Shown here piece by piece: positions 24,511 through 31,969 of a stretch of 64,000 nucleotides of DNA. Source of the DNA: an uncultured Christensenellaceae bacterium (GTDB lineage: Bacteria > Bacillota > Clostridia > Christensenellales > Pumilibacteraceae); contig CAJULE010000001.1 of assembly GCA_910587445.1 (NCBI GenBank), positions 99,748 through 163,747 of the forward strand. Reading direction: 5' to 3'. Numbering within the stretch: position 1 is the stretch's first letter; every line of letters starts with the position of its first letter. The notes under the pieces were generated by a model, which searched no databases, was not told the DNA's origin, and worked only from the letters and a program-made list of their open reading frames with translations. The position numbers and the translations under genes were made by a program.

Positions 24511-26685
24511 ATGAGCGAAACGGTTTTCGAAAACAGCAAATGGATCTGGGCGGAACAGGTCGATTCTTCCGCAGACGACGTGGTGATATTTCGTCGTCCG
24601 TTTAACGTGGATAAGCCTCCTAAAACGGCTGTCGCAAGAATTGCCGCCGAAAACAGATACTTTCTGTATCTCAACGGAAAAGAGGTCGTTGTCGGAGGAG
24701 GAATGCTTCGCACGGGGCGCTCCGGCAAGGGATTTTACGACGAAATCGATCTGTCCGGGTACATCGAAAAGGGCGAGAACGTCATAAGCGTAATAGCCAT
24801 GTTCTACGGCGCTGCGGACAATAAACTTTCCGCGGGCAAGGCGGGATTGCTTTTCGAGTGTCCGGAACTGTCCGTAAGCTCGGACAGCGGCTTTACGGTC
24901 TATAGGGACAGAGCGTATTCTGCGCACCCCGATTATGCGAAGCCCAAGGCGGCAGGCATAAACATCAAATACGACGCGACTCTCGAGAGTATGCTTACCG
25001 GCTATCAAAAGCCCGAGTTCGTGTCCAATCTGTTTGTCGCCGCGACGGAACTCGGCGAATACGGCGCGGAGCCGTGGGGCGAAGTCGTGAAGCGTCCCGT
25101 ACCCCTCTTTGCCGGCAAGCTTGTGGAGAAGTGCCGCAAAATAGACAAGCGCACGAACGTCCTCATGGGCGACAGGTACGCGGACGAGTACACGCTTACG
25201 CTTCCGCGTGCGATGAACGTATATCCCAGACTTTCGGTCACGGCAAACAGCGGCGACAGGATAGAGGTGAAAAGCGAGCGCTACGAGGTCGGCGGCTGTT
25301 ATGAGGACGAGGGCAAGAGTACGAACGGTTTTCGCTTCGAGTACATCTGCAAAGCCGAATCGCAGACCTTCGAATTTCCGCAGACTCTGTACGGCGAGCG
25401 CCTCATATTCTCGATAACGCCCGGCGTGAAGGTTCAGGCGCTCGGTTATCGGGAAAGCCTGTACGGATCGGTCGATGACGGCGAGCTTCGCACGGACGAC
25501 GAGTTTCTCGGGGCGCTTCAGGAGAAGTGCGCTGACACGCTTGTCGGCTGTATGCGCGAAGGATTCGTCGATACGCCCGAGCGCGGCAACTATGTTTTGC
25601 CTGCGGCGGCTTCCGTGGGCGCCGACGGCGCGTTCTATCTTTTCGAGGACGGCGGAGTCGCGCTTGCCGAAAAGTTTATGGCGGATACTTTGGAGCTTGC
25701 CGAAAACGACATTCTTTATGCGAGCGTCTACGGCGAGCGCAAGGAACTTCCTTCGCAGATGCTGATCGCGCTTTCGGAATTCGGCATTGCGGCGAAATAT
25801 TACGCATACGTCGGGATGAATGAAAAGCTTGCGGCTTTCGTCGTTGCGGGACTTAAATACCTTGCGAAGTGGGAGCAGGGAGAGGACGGCTTTATTGCGC
25901 CTCGTACGCAGGCAAAGTGCGACGATCTTTTCAATTGCGATGAAAAACTCGTGCTGAATATGCTCTACTATTCGGCGCTCAACAACGTCTGCCGACTCAT
26001 GGAAGCGACGGGCGACGATACTCATTCGGGTTTTCTCGACGATAGGGCGCAAAGCCTTAAGGCGGCGTTGGACGCGTGTTACGACGGCATGGGCTATTCG
26101 AGCGTCAAAGGTTTTTACGACGACAGGGCAAACGCGTTCGCCGTGCTCTCGGGTATAGCGGACAATGAAGAATACACGGGACTTACGAGGATTCTCGAGT
26201 CGGTCGCTTGCGCAACTCCTCTGTACGAAGGCTATGTGCTCGAGGCGCTTTGCGTTATGGGCGAAGGAAACATAGCGCTACGCCGCATGAAGAGCCGCTA
26301 TCACGACATGGTCGAAAACGGCAGGTCCACGCTTTCCGAGGACTTTGCGGGACGAGGTGCGAAAAGCTATCTCGGATCGGTCGCTCCGCTGCCTATCATG
26401 TATCGCTATTTCGCGGGCATAAACTTCGACGAGGGGCTCGGCAAAATAGTCATAACTCCCGATCTGCGCTCTCTCGGCGTCATAGATTTCCGTTTGACGC
26501 TTGAAGGCGGAAAACTTTCGGGCAGGTTCGCCAAGGTAAAAGACCGCGTGGAAGTTTTCGTCGATAACTCTACGGGGAAAGAAGTCCTGTTGCTTTTAAA
26601 GAGCGAGTTTATAGGCAAGGACATAGACGGCATGAGCGAAAAGGGCTTTAAGCTTACGAAAGGCAAAAACAAGTTTACGATTTAA
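24511..26685 (+). CDS. Alpha-L-rhamnosidase-like (GH78-type) protein with altered active-site motif
   Basis: This 724-residue protein lacks a signal peptide. The N-terminus has the jelly-roll features of GH78 enzymes (WIWAEQ, VIFRRPFNV, AENRYFLYLNGKEV), and the C-terminal half is helical, consistent with an (alpha/alpha)6 barrel, ending in a small beta domain. The catalytic segment of GH78 normally reads DCPQRE followed by GWTGD. Here the equivalent place reads FVDTPERGNYVLPAAASV, keeping the Asp and Glu but not the GWTGD part. It could act on a different sugar, as a divergent family of unsaturated or rhamnose-like substrates, or be inactive. AAGGAG precedes the start. Function is uncertain beyond the fold. 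Confidence 0.65.
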   Translation: MSETVFENSKWIWAEQVDSSADDVVIFRRPFNVDKPPKTAVARIAAENRYFLYLNGKEVVVGGGMLRTGRSGKGFYDEIDLSGYIEKGENVISVIAMFYGAADNKLSAGKAGLLFECPELSVSSDSGFTVYRDRAYSAHPDYAKPKAAGINIKYDATLESMLTGYQKPEFVSNLFVAATELGEYGAEPWGEVVKRPVPLFAGKLVEKCRKIDKRTNVLMGDRYADEYTLTLPRAMNVYPRLSVTANSGDRIEVKSERYEVGGCYEDEGKSTNGFRFEYICKAESQTFEFPQTLYGERLIFSITPGVKVQALGYRESLYGSVDDGELRTDDEFLGALQEKCADTLVGCMREGFVDTPERGNYVLPAAASVGADGAFYLFEDGGVALAEKFMADTLELAENDILYASVYGERKELPSQMLIALSEFGIAAKYYAYVGMNEKLAAFVVAGLKYLAKWEQGEDGFIAPRTQAKCDDLFNCDEKLVLNMLYYSALNNVCRLMEATGDDTHSGFLDDRAQSLKAALDACYDGMGYSSVKGFYDDRANAFAVLSGIADNEEYTGLTRILESVACATPLYEGYVLEALCVMGEGNIALRRMKSRYHDMVENGRSTLSEDFAGRGAKSYLGSVAPLPIMYRYFAGINFDEGLGKIVITPDLRSLGVIDFRLTLEGGKLSGRFAKVKDRVEVFVDNSTGKEVLLLLKSEFIGKDIDGMSEKGFKLTKGKNKFTI

Positions 26686-26710
26686 AAGACGCAAAAGTAA
26701 TAACAAAAAT

Positions 26711-26766
26711 TTAAACGTCGGTTGGCTTCGGGCTCTTAAGGGCTAGAGTTCTGACGTTTTTTTTGA
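26711..26766 (+). terminator. Possible terminator after the rhamnosidase-like gene
   Basis: AACGTC and GACGTT pair around a 33-base loop with internal pairing (GGGCTCTTAAGGGC region), followed by a run of T residues. Confidence 0.5.
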
Positions 26767-26819
26767 CGTTTTCCGTGGCTCTCCCCATGAATTTATCCTT
26801 ATTTTTTCCAAAAGTCCCC

Positions 26820-26848
26820 TTGACGAGCTCACGAAAGCATGATATAAT
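26820..26848 (+). promoter_or_regulatory. Promoter of the second subtilase-tail/lipoprotein cassette
   Basis: TTGACG (26820-26825), 17 bp, TATAAT (26843-26848), about 60 bp upstream of the small ORF, which suggests that the truncated gene is still transcribed. Confidence 0.75.
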
Positions 26849-26911
26849 TTAAGTACGATATTACTTATAATTACTCTTCCCGGGTCTTTTTCGGTCGGAG
26901 AGTTGGAGACT

Positions 26912-27184
26912 ATGGGACTGAGAGTAATAGAAAGTCCTACCGAGCTTGCAAATGAAATATGTACTTTGGAAAATGTTTCGGAATACTATCGAATAAATGA
27001 GATATTATCGCATTATGATGAACTGTTTTTTGAAAAGTATAATATTGTAATAGCCGATAATACGGATAAGAGCAATATCATAGATAATTTGCATATGAAT
27101 ACAGTAGAGAATAGTAAAAATATCGGACAAAAAGAAAGTATATTATTCGGCAAAGATTGTGAGTTCGAGGAGGTATATGTATGA
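26912..27184 (+). CDS. Stand-alone copy of the subtilase C-terminal domain
   Basis: About 90 residues from ATG 26912 with GGAG upstream; a TTG at 26903 is the alternative start. It aligns end to end with the last 90 residues of the broken subtilase (ending 14370): MGLRVIESP against MGLKVVESP, LSHYDELFFEKYNIVIAD against LSYYDEEFFETYAIVLSD, and EFEEVYV against NYEEIYA. Similarity continues a little upstream of the start (GELE before the Met in both), so this looks like a truncated subtilase gene retaining only its tail, or a family that normally stands alone. It overlaps the lipoprotein gene (ATGA) exactly as in the first cassette. Function unknown. Confidence 0.65.
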   Translation: MGLRVIESPTELANEICTLENVSEYYRINEILSHYDELFFEKYNIVIADNTDKSNIIDNLHMNTVENSKNIGQKESILFGKDCEFEEVYV

Positions 27185-28338
27185 AAAAGAAAATAATTTC
27201 GTTATTTGTCGTATTGACGTTTTGCATAAGCGTTGTTTTTTGTGCGTGCGGCGGCGCGGGCAATAAGTCGGGTAAAGACGATATACCTTTAACTTCGGAA
27301 GAGATACTAGAGATAAAAAAGGCATATTGCGATATAATGTATAACGGCAGGAAAACAGCCGTAGCGGACGAAATTATCGAGATATTTTCTTATTACGGAA
27401 ATTACGACGGGGCAATCGTAGTCACTGTCGACGGCAAGACGGGGATAAGTTCTTATCGGTCCAACCGTTTCACGGCGATGGGATATGAGTTTGTCGGGAC
27501 GCCGAAATCACTTTTTAAAGTGTATAAAGACGGCGAGATGAAGAGTTTGGATGAGGCGTGCGAAAACGGGTGGCTTAAGGAAGAAGACATAAAAGCCGTT
27601 CATGAAATATATGCCGAGGAATATGCAGTATATTACAAAGACGCTTCGGCAACCGAAGATTACGAAAAGATAAGAGTACAGTTCAACGAACAAATCGGTG
27701 CGGCTTCAAGCGATTGCGATGTTTTTTATACGAGCTTGGGCAGCTACGCTTCTACCGAAGTGCTTTCTCTCGAATCGGAGGATTTTTGGAGAAATTCTCA
27801 TTCCGCGACTTGTAAGGCGGGAGAAGCGACGTTTAATCTTTCGGGAATGACTGAACTTCGGGCGTACAGAGACGGCGTATTGCATACGGTGGAATCCGCT
27901 TATGAAAACGGGTGGCTTACGGCGCAGGATATCGAAAAAGCGCTTGCATTGCATAAAGCCATGTACCCGTATGTGTATATAAGCCGAGAAGAAGCGCCGA
28001 GCGCAGACGAAAAGACCAAAGAGAAAATGGCGCGGGAATACTATGAGAAAAGTTTAAAACTCAATTACGAGAACGTAAAAGCAAGCCAAGTGCAAGCAGA
28101 CGCTTTTTACGGGGAATATTCGGGCGCAAGCGTTTATCATTTTACTACTCCGCTTGCGAGCGTTACTGCGTGCGTAACTTGCATTTTGGGCGGAGTGGTG
28201 TTCGGATTCGGATCGCCCATGCAAGTTCTCGAAGTATATAAAGACGGAAGCTTTTTGAGCTTAGAAGCGGCATACAGAACGGGGTGGCTTTCGGTAAGCG
28301 ATTTGAGAGCGTTGCAGTCTTTGTATTACTTGCGCTGA
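27181..28338 (+). CDS. Lipoprotein with three YKDG/AYENGWL repeats
   Basis: This 385-residue protein has a signal ending FCAC, with Cys23 as the lipidation site, and is preceded by GAGGAGG. Three repeats of about 110 residues follow. Each starts with a helix containing Tyr (AYCDIMYNG, QFNEQIGAA, REYYEKSLKL), has a beta-rich middle, and ends with VYKDGEMKSLDEACENGWL, AYRDGVLHTVESAYENGWL or VYKDGSFLSLEAAYRTGWL followed by x-x-x-D-I/L. The small lipoprotein at 14367 has one such unit. The gene overlaps the subtilase-tail ORF by four bases. Surface-anchored; role unknown. Confidence 0.8.
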   Translation: MKKKIISLFVVLTFCISVVFCACGGAGNKSGKDDIPLTSEEILEIKKAYCDIMYNGRKTAVADEIIEIFSYYGNYDGAIVVTVDGKTGISSYRSNRFTAMGYEFVGTPKSLFKVYKDGEMKSLDEACENGWLKEEDIKAVHEIYAEEYAVYYKDASATEDYEKIRVQFNEQIGAASSDCDVFYTSLGSYASTEVLSLESEDFWRNSHSATCKAGEATFNLSGMTELRAYRDGVLHTVESAYENGWLTAQDIEKALALHKAMYPYVYISREEAPSADEKTKEKMAREYYEKSLKLNYENVKASQVQADAFYGEYSGASVYHFTTPLASVTACVTCILGGVVFGFGSPMQVLEVYKDGSFLSLEAAYRTGWLSVSDLRALQSLYYLR

Positions 28339-28380
28339 ATCATAGCTCAGTAAGGTTTAAACCGAATAAAGAAAAACTCG

Positions 28381-28416
28381 TATCCCCTCGAGCGTATCGA
28401 GGGGATATGTGTTTTT
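28381..28416 (+). terminator. Terminator after the repeat lipoprotein gene
   Basis: Perfect 11-bp stem TATCCCCTCGA/TCGAGGGGATA (28381-28391 and 28397-28407), loop GCGTA, then TGTGTTTTT. Confidence 0.85.
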
Positions 28417-28457
28417 GCGGCAAATTGCAATTTCACCGAAAAATCACGGTATAACAA

Positions 28458-28486
28458 TTGATTTTTTTGCTCTGCTATGGTAAAAT
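28458..28486 (+). promoter_or_regulatory. Promoter of the aminotransferase gene
   Basis: TTGATT (28458-28463), 17 bp, TAAAAT (28481-28486), 62 bp upstream of the start. Confidence 0.65.
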
Positions 28487-28547
28487 GTATATGATGTAGA
28501 TTTATACACTTTATGGGTATGGACCCTCGGAGGCAAAGTTTTACGAC

Positions 28548-29750
28548 ATGAAAATCAGCGAAAGAGCAAAAAGGATCGCACCGTCGCTTACACTCGAGAT
28601 AACGGCAAAGGCCAATAGGCTTAAGGCGGACGGAGAGGATGTGATTTCGTTCGGTGCGGGCGAGCCGGATTTCAACACTCCCGATTTTATAGTCGAGGCG
28701 GCGGACGTCGCGCTCAAAGAGGGCATGACGAGGTATACGCCGGCTGCCGGTACAATGACGCTACGCCGTGCCATTGCCGGCAAGCTCGAAAGAGAAAACG
28801 GCTTAAGATATGCGCCCGAGGAAATAGTGGTTTCTAACGGCGCAAAGCACAGCCTTCACAATGCCATTCAGGTAATAGTAGACCCCGGGGAAGAGGTCAT
28901 AATCCCCGCGCCGTATTGGCTCACGTATCCGGAGCTCGTAAAACTTGCGGACGGCGTGCCCGTGATAGTCGAAACAAAGAAGGAAAACGATTTTAAGATC
29001 ACGGCGGCGGAGCTTGAAAAAGCGATTACGAAAAAGACCCGCGCAATCATTCTGAACAGTCCCAACAATCCCACGGGCGCCGTGTATTCGAAGGAAGAGT
29101 TTGCGGCTCTTGCGCGCGTTCTCGAAAAGTACGGGGACATATACATAATCTCCGACGAGATATATGAAAACCTCGTCTATGACGGAGCGGAGACGGTGTC
29201 GTTCGCGCTGTACTCGAACGAGATAAAAAATCGCACGATACTCGTAAACGGCGTGTCCAAGACCTTTTCCATGACGGGTTGGCGCATAGGTTATACCGCT
29301 TCCAATAGGGAGCTTGCTCGGGCAATGTCGAGTATGCAGAGCCACATGACGTCGAATCCCAATTCCATTGCTCAATACGCTACGGAAATAGCGTTCAACG
29401 ACATTCGCGGAGAGCAGTTCGTGCAGAGTATGCAGACGCAGTTCGGCGAGAGAAGAAAGCTCATAATCGACGAGCTCAAAAAGAGCGAGACGCTTTCCGT
29501 AGTCGAACCCGAAGGCGCGTTTTATTGCCTCGTGTGCGTAAAGAGCCGCTTCGGCAAAAGCGCGGACGGCGTCGTTATAGACAGTGCAAAGAAGTTTGCC
29601 GAGACCCTTCTCGAAAAAGAGAAGGTTGCCGTTATTCCGTGCGAATCGTTCGGGGCGCCCGATTATATAAGGCTCAGCTATGCGATTTCGCCGCGCGACA
29701 TAGAACGCGGAGTAAAAAGATTGGTGAGGTTTGCGGACGGCTTGAAGTGA
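28548..29750 (+). CDS. Class I pyridoxal-phosphate aminotransferase (aspartate aminotransferase type)
   Basis: This 400-residue protein has the fold-type I signatures of bacterial aspartate aminotransferases: GAGEPDFNTPDFI near the start, YTPAAGTMTLRRAI, LNSPNNPTGAVYS, the PLP lysine Lys238 in VSKTFSMTGWRIGY, and RLSYAIS near the end. It would move an amino group between aspartate (or a similar amino acid) and 2-oxoglutarate in the cytoplasm. CGGAGG lies 14 bases upstream of the ATG, a longer spacing than usual. Only 20 bp separate it from the DRE-TIM synthase gene, so oxaloacetate/2-oxoglutarate metabolism may link the two. Confidence 0.88.
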   Translation: MKISERAKRIAPSLTLEITAKANRLKADGEDVISFGAGEPDFNTPDFIVEAADVALKEGMTRYTPAAGTMTLRRAIAGKLERENGLRYAPEEIVVSNGAKHSLHNAIQVIVDPGEEVIIPAPYWLTYPELVKLADGVPVIVETKKENDFKITAAELEKAITKKTRAIILNSPNNPTGAVYSKEEFAALARVLEKYGDIYIISDEIYENLVYDGAETVSFALYSNEIKNRTILVNGVSKTFSMTGWRIGYTASNRELARAMSSMQSHMTSNPNSIAQYATEIAFNDIRGEQFVQSMQTQFGERRKLIIDELKKSETLSVVEPEGAFYCLVCVKSRFGKSADGVVIDSAKKFAETLLEKEKVAVIPCESFGAPDYIRLSYAISPRDIERGVKRLVRFADGLK

Positions 29751-29770
29751 AATTTTAAAAGAGAGGCAGA

Positions 29771-31180
29771 ATGGAAAAGAAAAACGTAATAAAGAATAAG
29801 CGCACGGGACTTTTGGAGGCAAAGGAGTTCGATTACGAGCTCCAGAATGTTTCCGAGCCTCAGCTTTACCGCGGTATGTTCGATTACGAGCACGTTCCCA
29901 AAATCGTGTTCAACGACCGCCTTGTGCCCATGCACACGCCCGAGCGCATATTTATTACGGACACCACTTTCCGTGACGGGCAGCAGTCCACCGCGCCCCT
30001 GTCCGTAGAACAGATTCGCAGGCTTTATACGCTTATGTCGAAGCTCGGCGGAAAGAAAGGGCTTATAAGGCAGACCGAATTTTTCCTATATTCGGATAAG
30101 GACAAGGAAGCCGTGCGCGTCTGCCGAGAGGCGGGACTCGAGTTTCCCGAGATAACGAGTTGGATACGCGCCGACGAAAAGGACTTCAAACTCGTAAAGG
30201 AAATGGAAATAAAGGAGACTGGCATACTCGTCTCGTGCAGCGACTACCATATCTATAAAAAAATGGGGCTCGACAGAAAGCAGGCTCTCGACAAATATCT
30301 CGGAATAGTCAAGTCGGCGCTTTCGTACGGTATTGTGCCGCGCTGTCATTTCGAGGACATTACGAGGGCGGATTTTTACGGCTTTGTCGTCCCGTTCGCG
30401 CACGAGCTTATGGACCTTGCGGTTGAGTCGGGCATACCTATAAAGATACGCGCTTGCGACACTCTCGGTTACGGCGTCGCGTTCCCGGGCTGCGCGCTTC
30501 CCAGGAGCGTTCAGGGCATAATTTACGGGCTCAACAACTATGCGGGCGTGCCGAGCGCTCAACTCGAGTGGCACGGTCACAACGACTTCTATAAGGCGGT
30601 CACGAACGCGACCACGGCTTGGCTGTACGGCTGCGGAGGCGTCAACTGCTCGCTGCTCGGCATAGGCGAGCGAACGGGCAATTGTCCGACGGAAGCTATG
30701 TGCATAGAGTACGCACAGCTAAAAGGTACTACCGACGGCATGAACCTTTCGTGCATTACGGAAATAGCCGAATACTTCGAACATGAAATAGGATATGCCA
30801 TACCGCCGCGCACGCCGTTTGCGGGTCGCGCGTTCAATGCGACGCGCGCGGGCATTCACGCCGACGGACTCTTGAAGGATCAGGAGATATACAATATATT
30901 CGATACGAACAAGATACTCGGAAAAAAGCCCGTCGTGTCCATAAACAACGCTTCGGGGCTTGCGGGAATAGCCTATTGGATAAATTCGTATTACGACCTC
31001 GAGGGCGACGATATGATCTCCAAGGGCGACGAGCTTGTCGCTCGGGTCAAACAGCTCGTGGATATGCAGTATGCGGAGGGCAGAAATACGGTCATGGGCG
31101 ACGATGAGCTCGATACGCTCGTACGATTAGCCGACAAGCGTCGGCACAAGCTTCTTACTGTCGGTGAAAGCGGCAGATAA
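29771..31180 (+). CDS. DRE-TIM metallolyase, homocitrate/Re-citrate synthase-like
   Basis: This 469-residue protein has the DRE-TIM barrel signature FITDTTFRDGQQ, GLIRQTEF, and the metal-binding HGHNDF. Enzymes with these motifs condense acetyl-CoA with a 2-oxo acid (isopropylmalate, citramalate, homocitrate and Re-citrate synthases). The single-barrel length, the long N-terminal extension and absence of a LeuA-type allosteric domain are more like the clostridial Re-citrate synthase group, which makes citrate for glutamate synthesis in anaerobes. That subgroup assignment is inference and general annotation pipelines often mislabel these proteins. It follows the aminotransferase closely with GAGAGG as binding site. 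Confidence 0.75.
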   Translation: MEKKNVIKNKRTGLLEAKEFDYELQNVSEPQLYRGMFDYEHVPKIVFNDRLVPMHTPERIFITDTTFRDGQQSTAPLSVEQIRRLYTLMSKLGGKKGLIRQTEFFLYSDKDKEAVRVCREAGLEFPEITSWIRADEKDFKLVKEMEIKETGILVSCSDYHIYKKMGLDRKQALDKYLGIVKSALSYGIVPRCHFEDITRADFYGFVVPFAHELMDLAVESGIPIKIRACDTLGYGVAFPGCALPRSVQGIIYGLNNYAGVPSAQLEWHGHNDFYKAVTNATTAWLYGCGGVNCSLLGIGERTGNCPTEAMCIEYAQLKGTTDGMNLSCITEIAEYFEHEIGYAIPPRTPFAGRAFNATRAGIHADGLLKDQEIYNIFDTNKILGKKPVVSINNASGLAGIAYWINSYYDLEGDDMISKGDELVARVKQLVDMQYAEGRNTVMGDDELDTLVRLADKRRHKLLTVGESGR

Positions 31181-31231
31181 GACGAATCACAAGGTAAAAC
31201 CCCAAAAATATATATAATGGAGGACAAGAAA

Positions 31232-31630
31232 ATGATACATCTCATCTACGGGGCAAAAGGCAGCGGCAAGACGGTAAAGATTATGGACGCCGTCAACGAC
31301 AAGTGCAAGGGGGCGGACGCAAACGTCGTGTTTATAACCGACAACGACCGTTCGCTCGGCATAGACAAAGCGGTGCGTTTCGTAAACGTCAAGGAGTACG
31401 ACATCAAGTGGGATTGCTGTCTCGTCGCATTCTTAAAAGGTATGCTCGCGGCAAACAGCGACAATACGGCTTTTTACATCGACGGCATTTCGCGCTTTAC
31501 GAAGAAGAAGCCCGAGGAGCTCGAGGAACTCATGACCGAGCTTGAAGATATCTCCGCAAAGTTCGGCGTCGATCTCACTCTCACTATTTCGACGGATACT
31601 TTGCCTAAGTTTATGATGAAGTACGTTTAA
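31232..31630 (+). CDS. Small P-loop protein of unknown function
   Basis: Start set at ATG 31232, nine bases after ATGGAGGAC; an ATG at 31217 would bury the binding site. The 132 residues begin MIHLIYGAKGSGKTVKIMD, a clear Walker A motif, with a hydrophobic strand ending in Asp (NTAFYIDGISR) as a possible Walker B and no further domain. It resembles the ATPase core of small AAA/twitching-type proteins cut to its minimum. In the same orientation as the DRE-TIM gene, 51 bp downstream. Function not recognised. Confidence 0.7.
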   Translation: MIHLIYGAKGSGKTVKIMDAVNDKCKGADANVVFITDNDRSLGIDKAVRFVNVKEYDIKWDCCLVAFLKGMLAANSDNTAFYIDGISRFTKKKPEELEELMTELEDISAKFGVDLTLTISTDTLPKFMMKYV

Positions 31631-31632
31631 TG

Positions 31633-31758
31633 CCCGGAGCCGTATTCATCGTCTAAGACGGGTTGCGTGTGACGCTTTGCCTCGGTTGTGTACATCAAAG
31701 TACACGCCCTCGGCACACGTCGCCTGCTACCCGCCTTAGACGCGACTACGGCTTCGGG
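31633..31758. repeat. Palindromic repeat family 1, reference copy
   Basis: Termini CCCGGAGCCGTA (31633-31644) and TACGGCTTCGGG (31747-31758) are inverted repeats with one mismatch. The arms pair imperfectly along the whole length through GTCTAAG/CTTAGAC and ACGGGTTGC against GCTACCCG, down to GTGTAC-N6-GTACAC at the tip. It is thus one 126-nt hairpin between the P-loop gene and thrC. Clear relatives lie at 16212-16328, 31772-31880 and 39137-39262. Confidence 0.85.
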
Positions 31759-31771
31759 AGTGTCGGGAATA

Positions 31772-31880
31772 GTGGCAACGGGTTGCGTGCTTCTTGCCGC
31801 TCGGGCGCTGTACGGTGTGGTACAGCAACCCGAGCGTCTCGTCGCCTGCTACCCGCCTTAGGCGCGACTACGGCTTCGGG
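31772..31880. repeat. Palindromic repeat family 1, tandem partial copy
   Basis: Directly after the first copy. The right arm (CGTCGCCTGCTACCCGCC, then CGACTACGGCTTCGGG) is almost identical to that at 31707-31758, and the core is CTGTAC-N6-GTACAG flanked by CTCGGG and CCCGAG. The outer left arm is missing, so this is a partial or recombined copy. The two copies fill nearly all of the 340-bp gap before thrC. Confidence 0.8.
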
Positions 31881-31969
31881 AGTGATTTGGTATAAAGCAA
31901 TCGGCTATGTGCGGCGCACGTAATATGCCGAACGTGCACACGAATTTACGGTGCTTGGAGGAGCAGACA

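Noticed and set aside
31686..31880. CRISPR-like array from repeated CGTCGCC...CTACGGCTTCGGG units
   Set aside because: Only two copies, each part of a palindrome with conserved rather than unique intervening sequence; no cas genes.
31663..31923. 86-codon ORF upstream of thrC
   Set aside because: Lies within the palindromic repeats; Arg/Gly/Thr-rich translation with no binding site.
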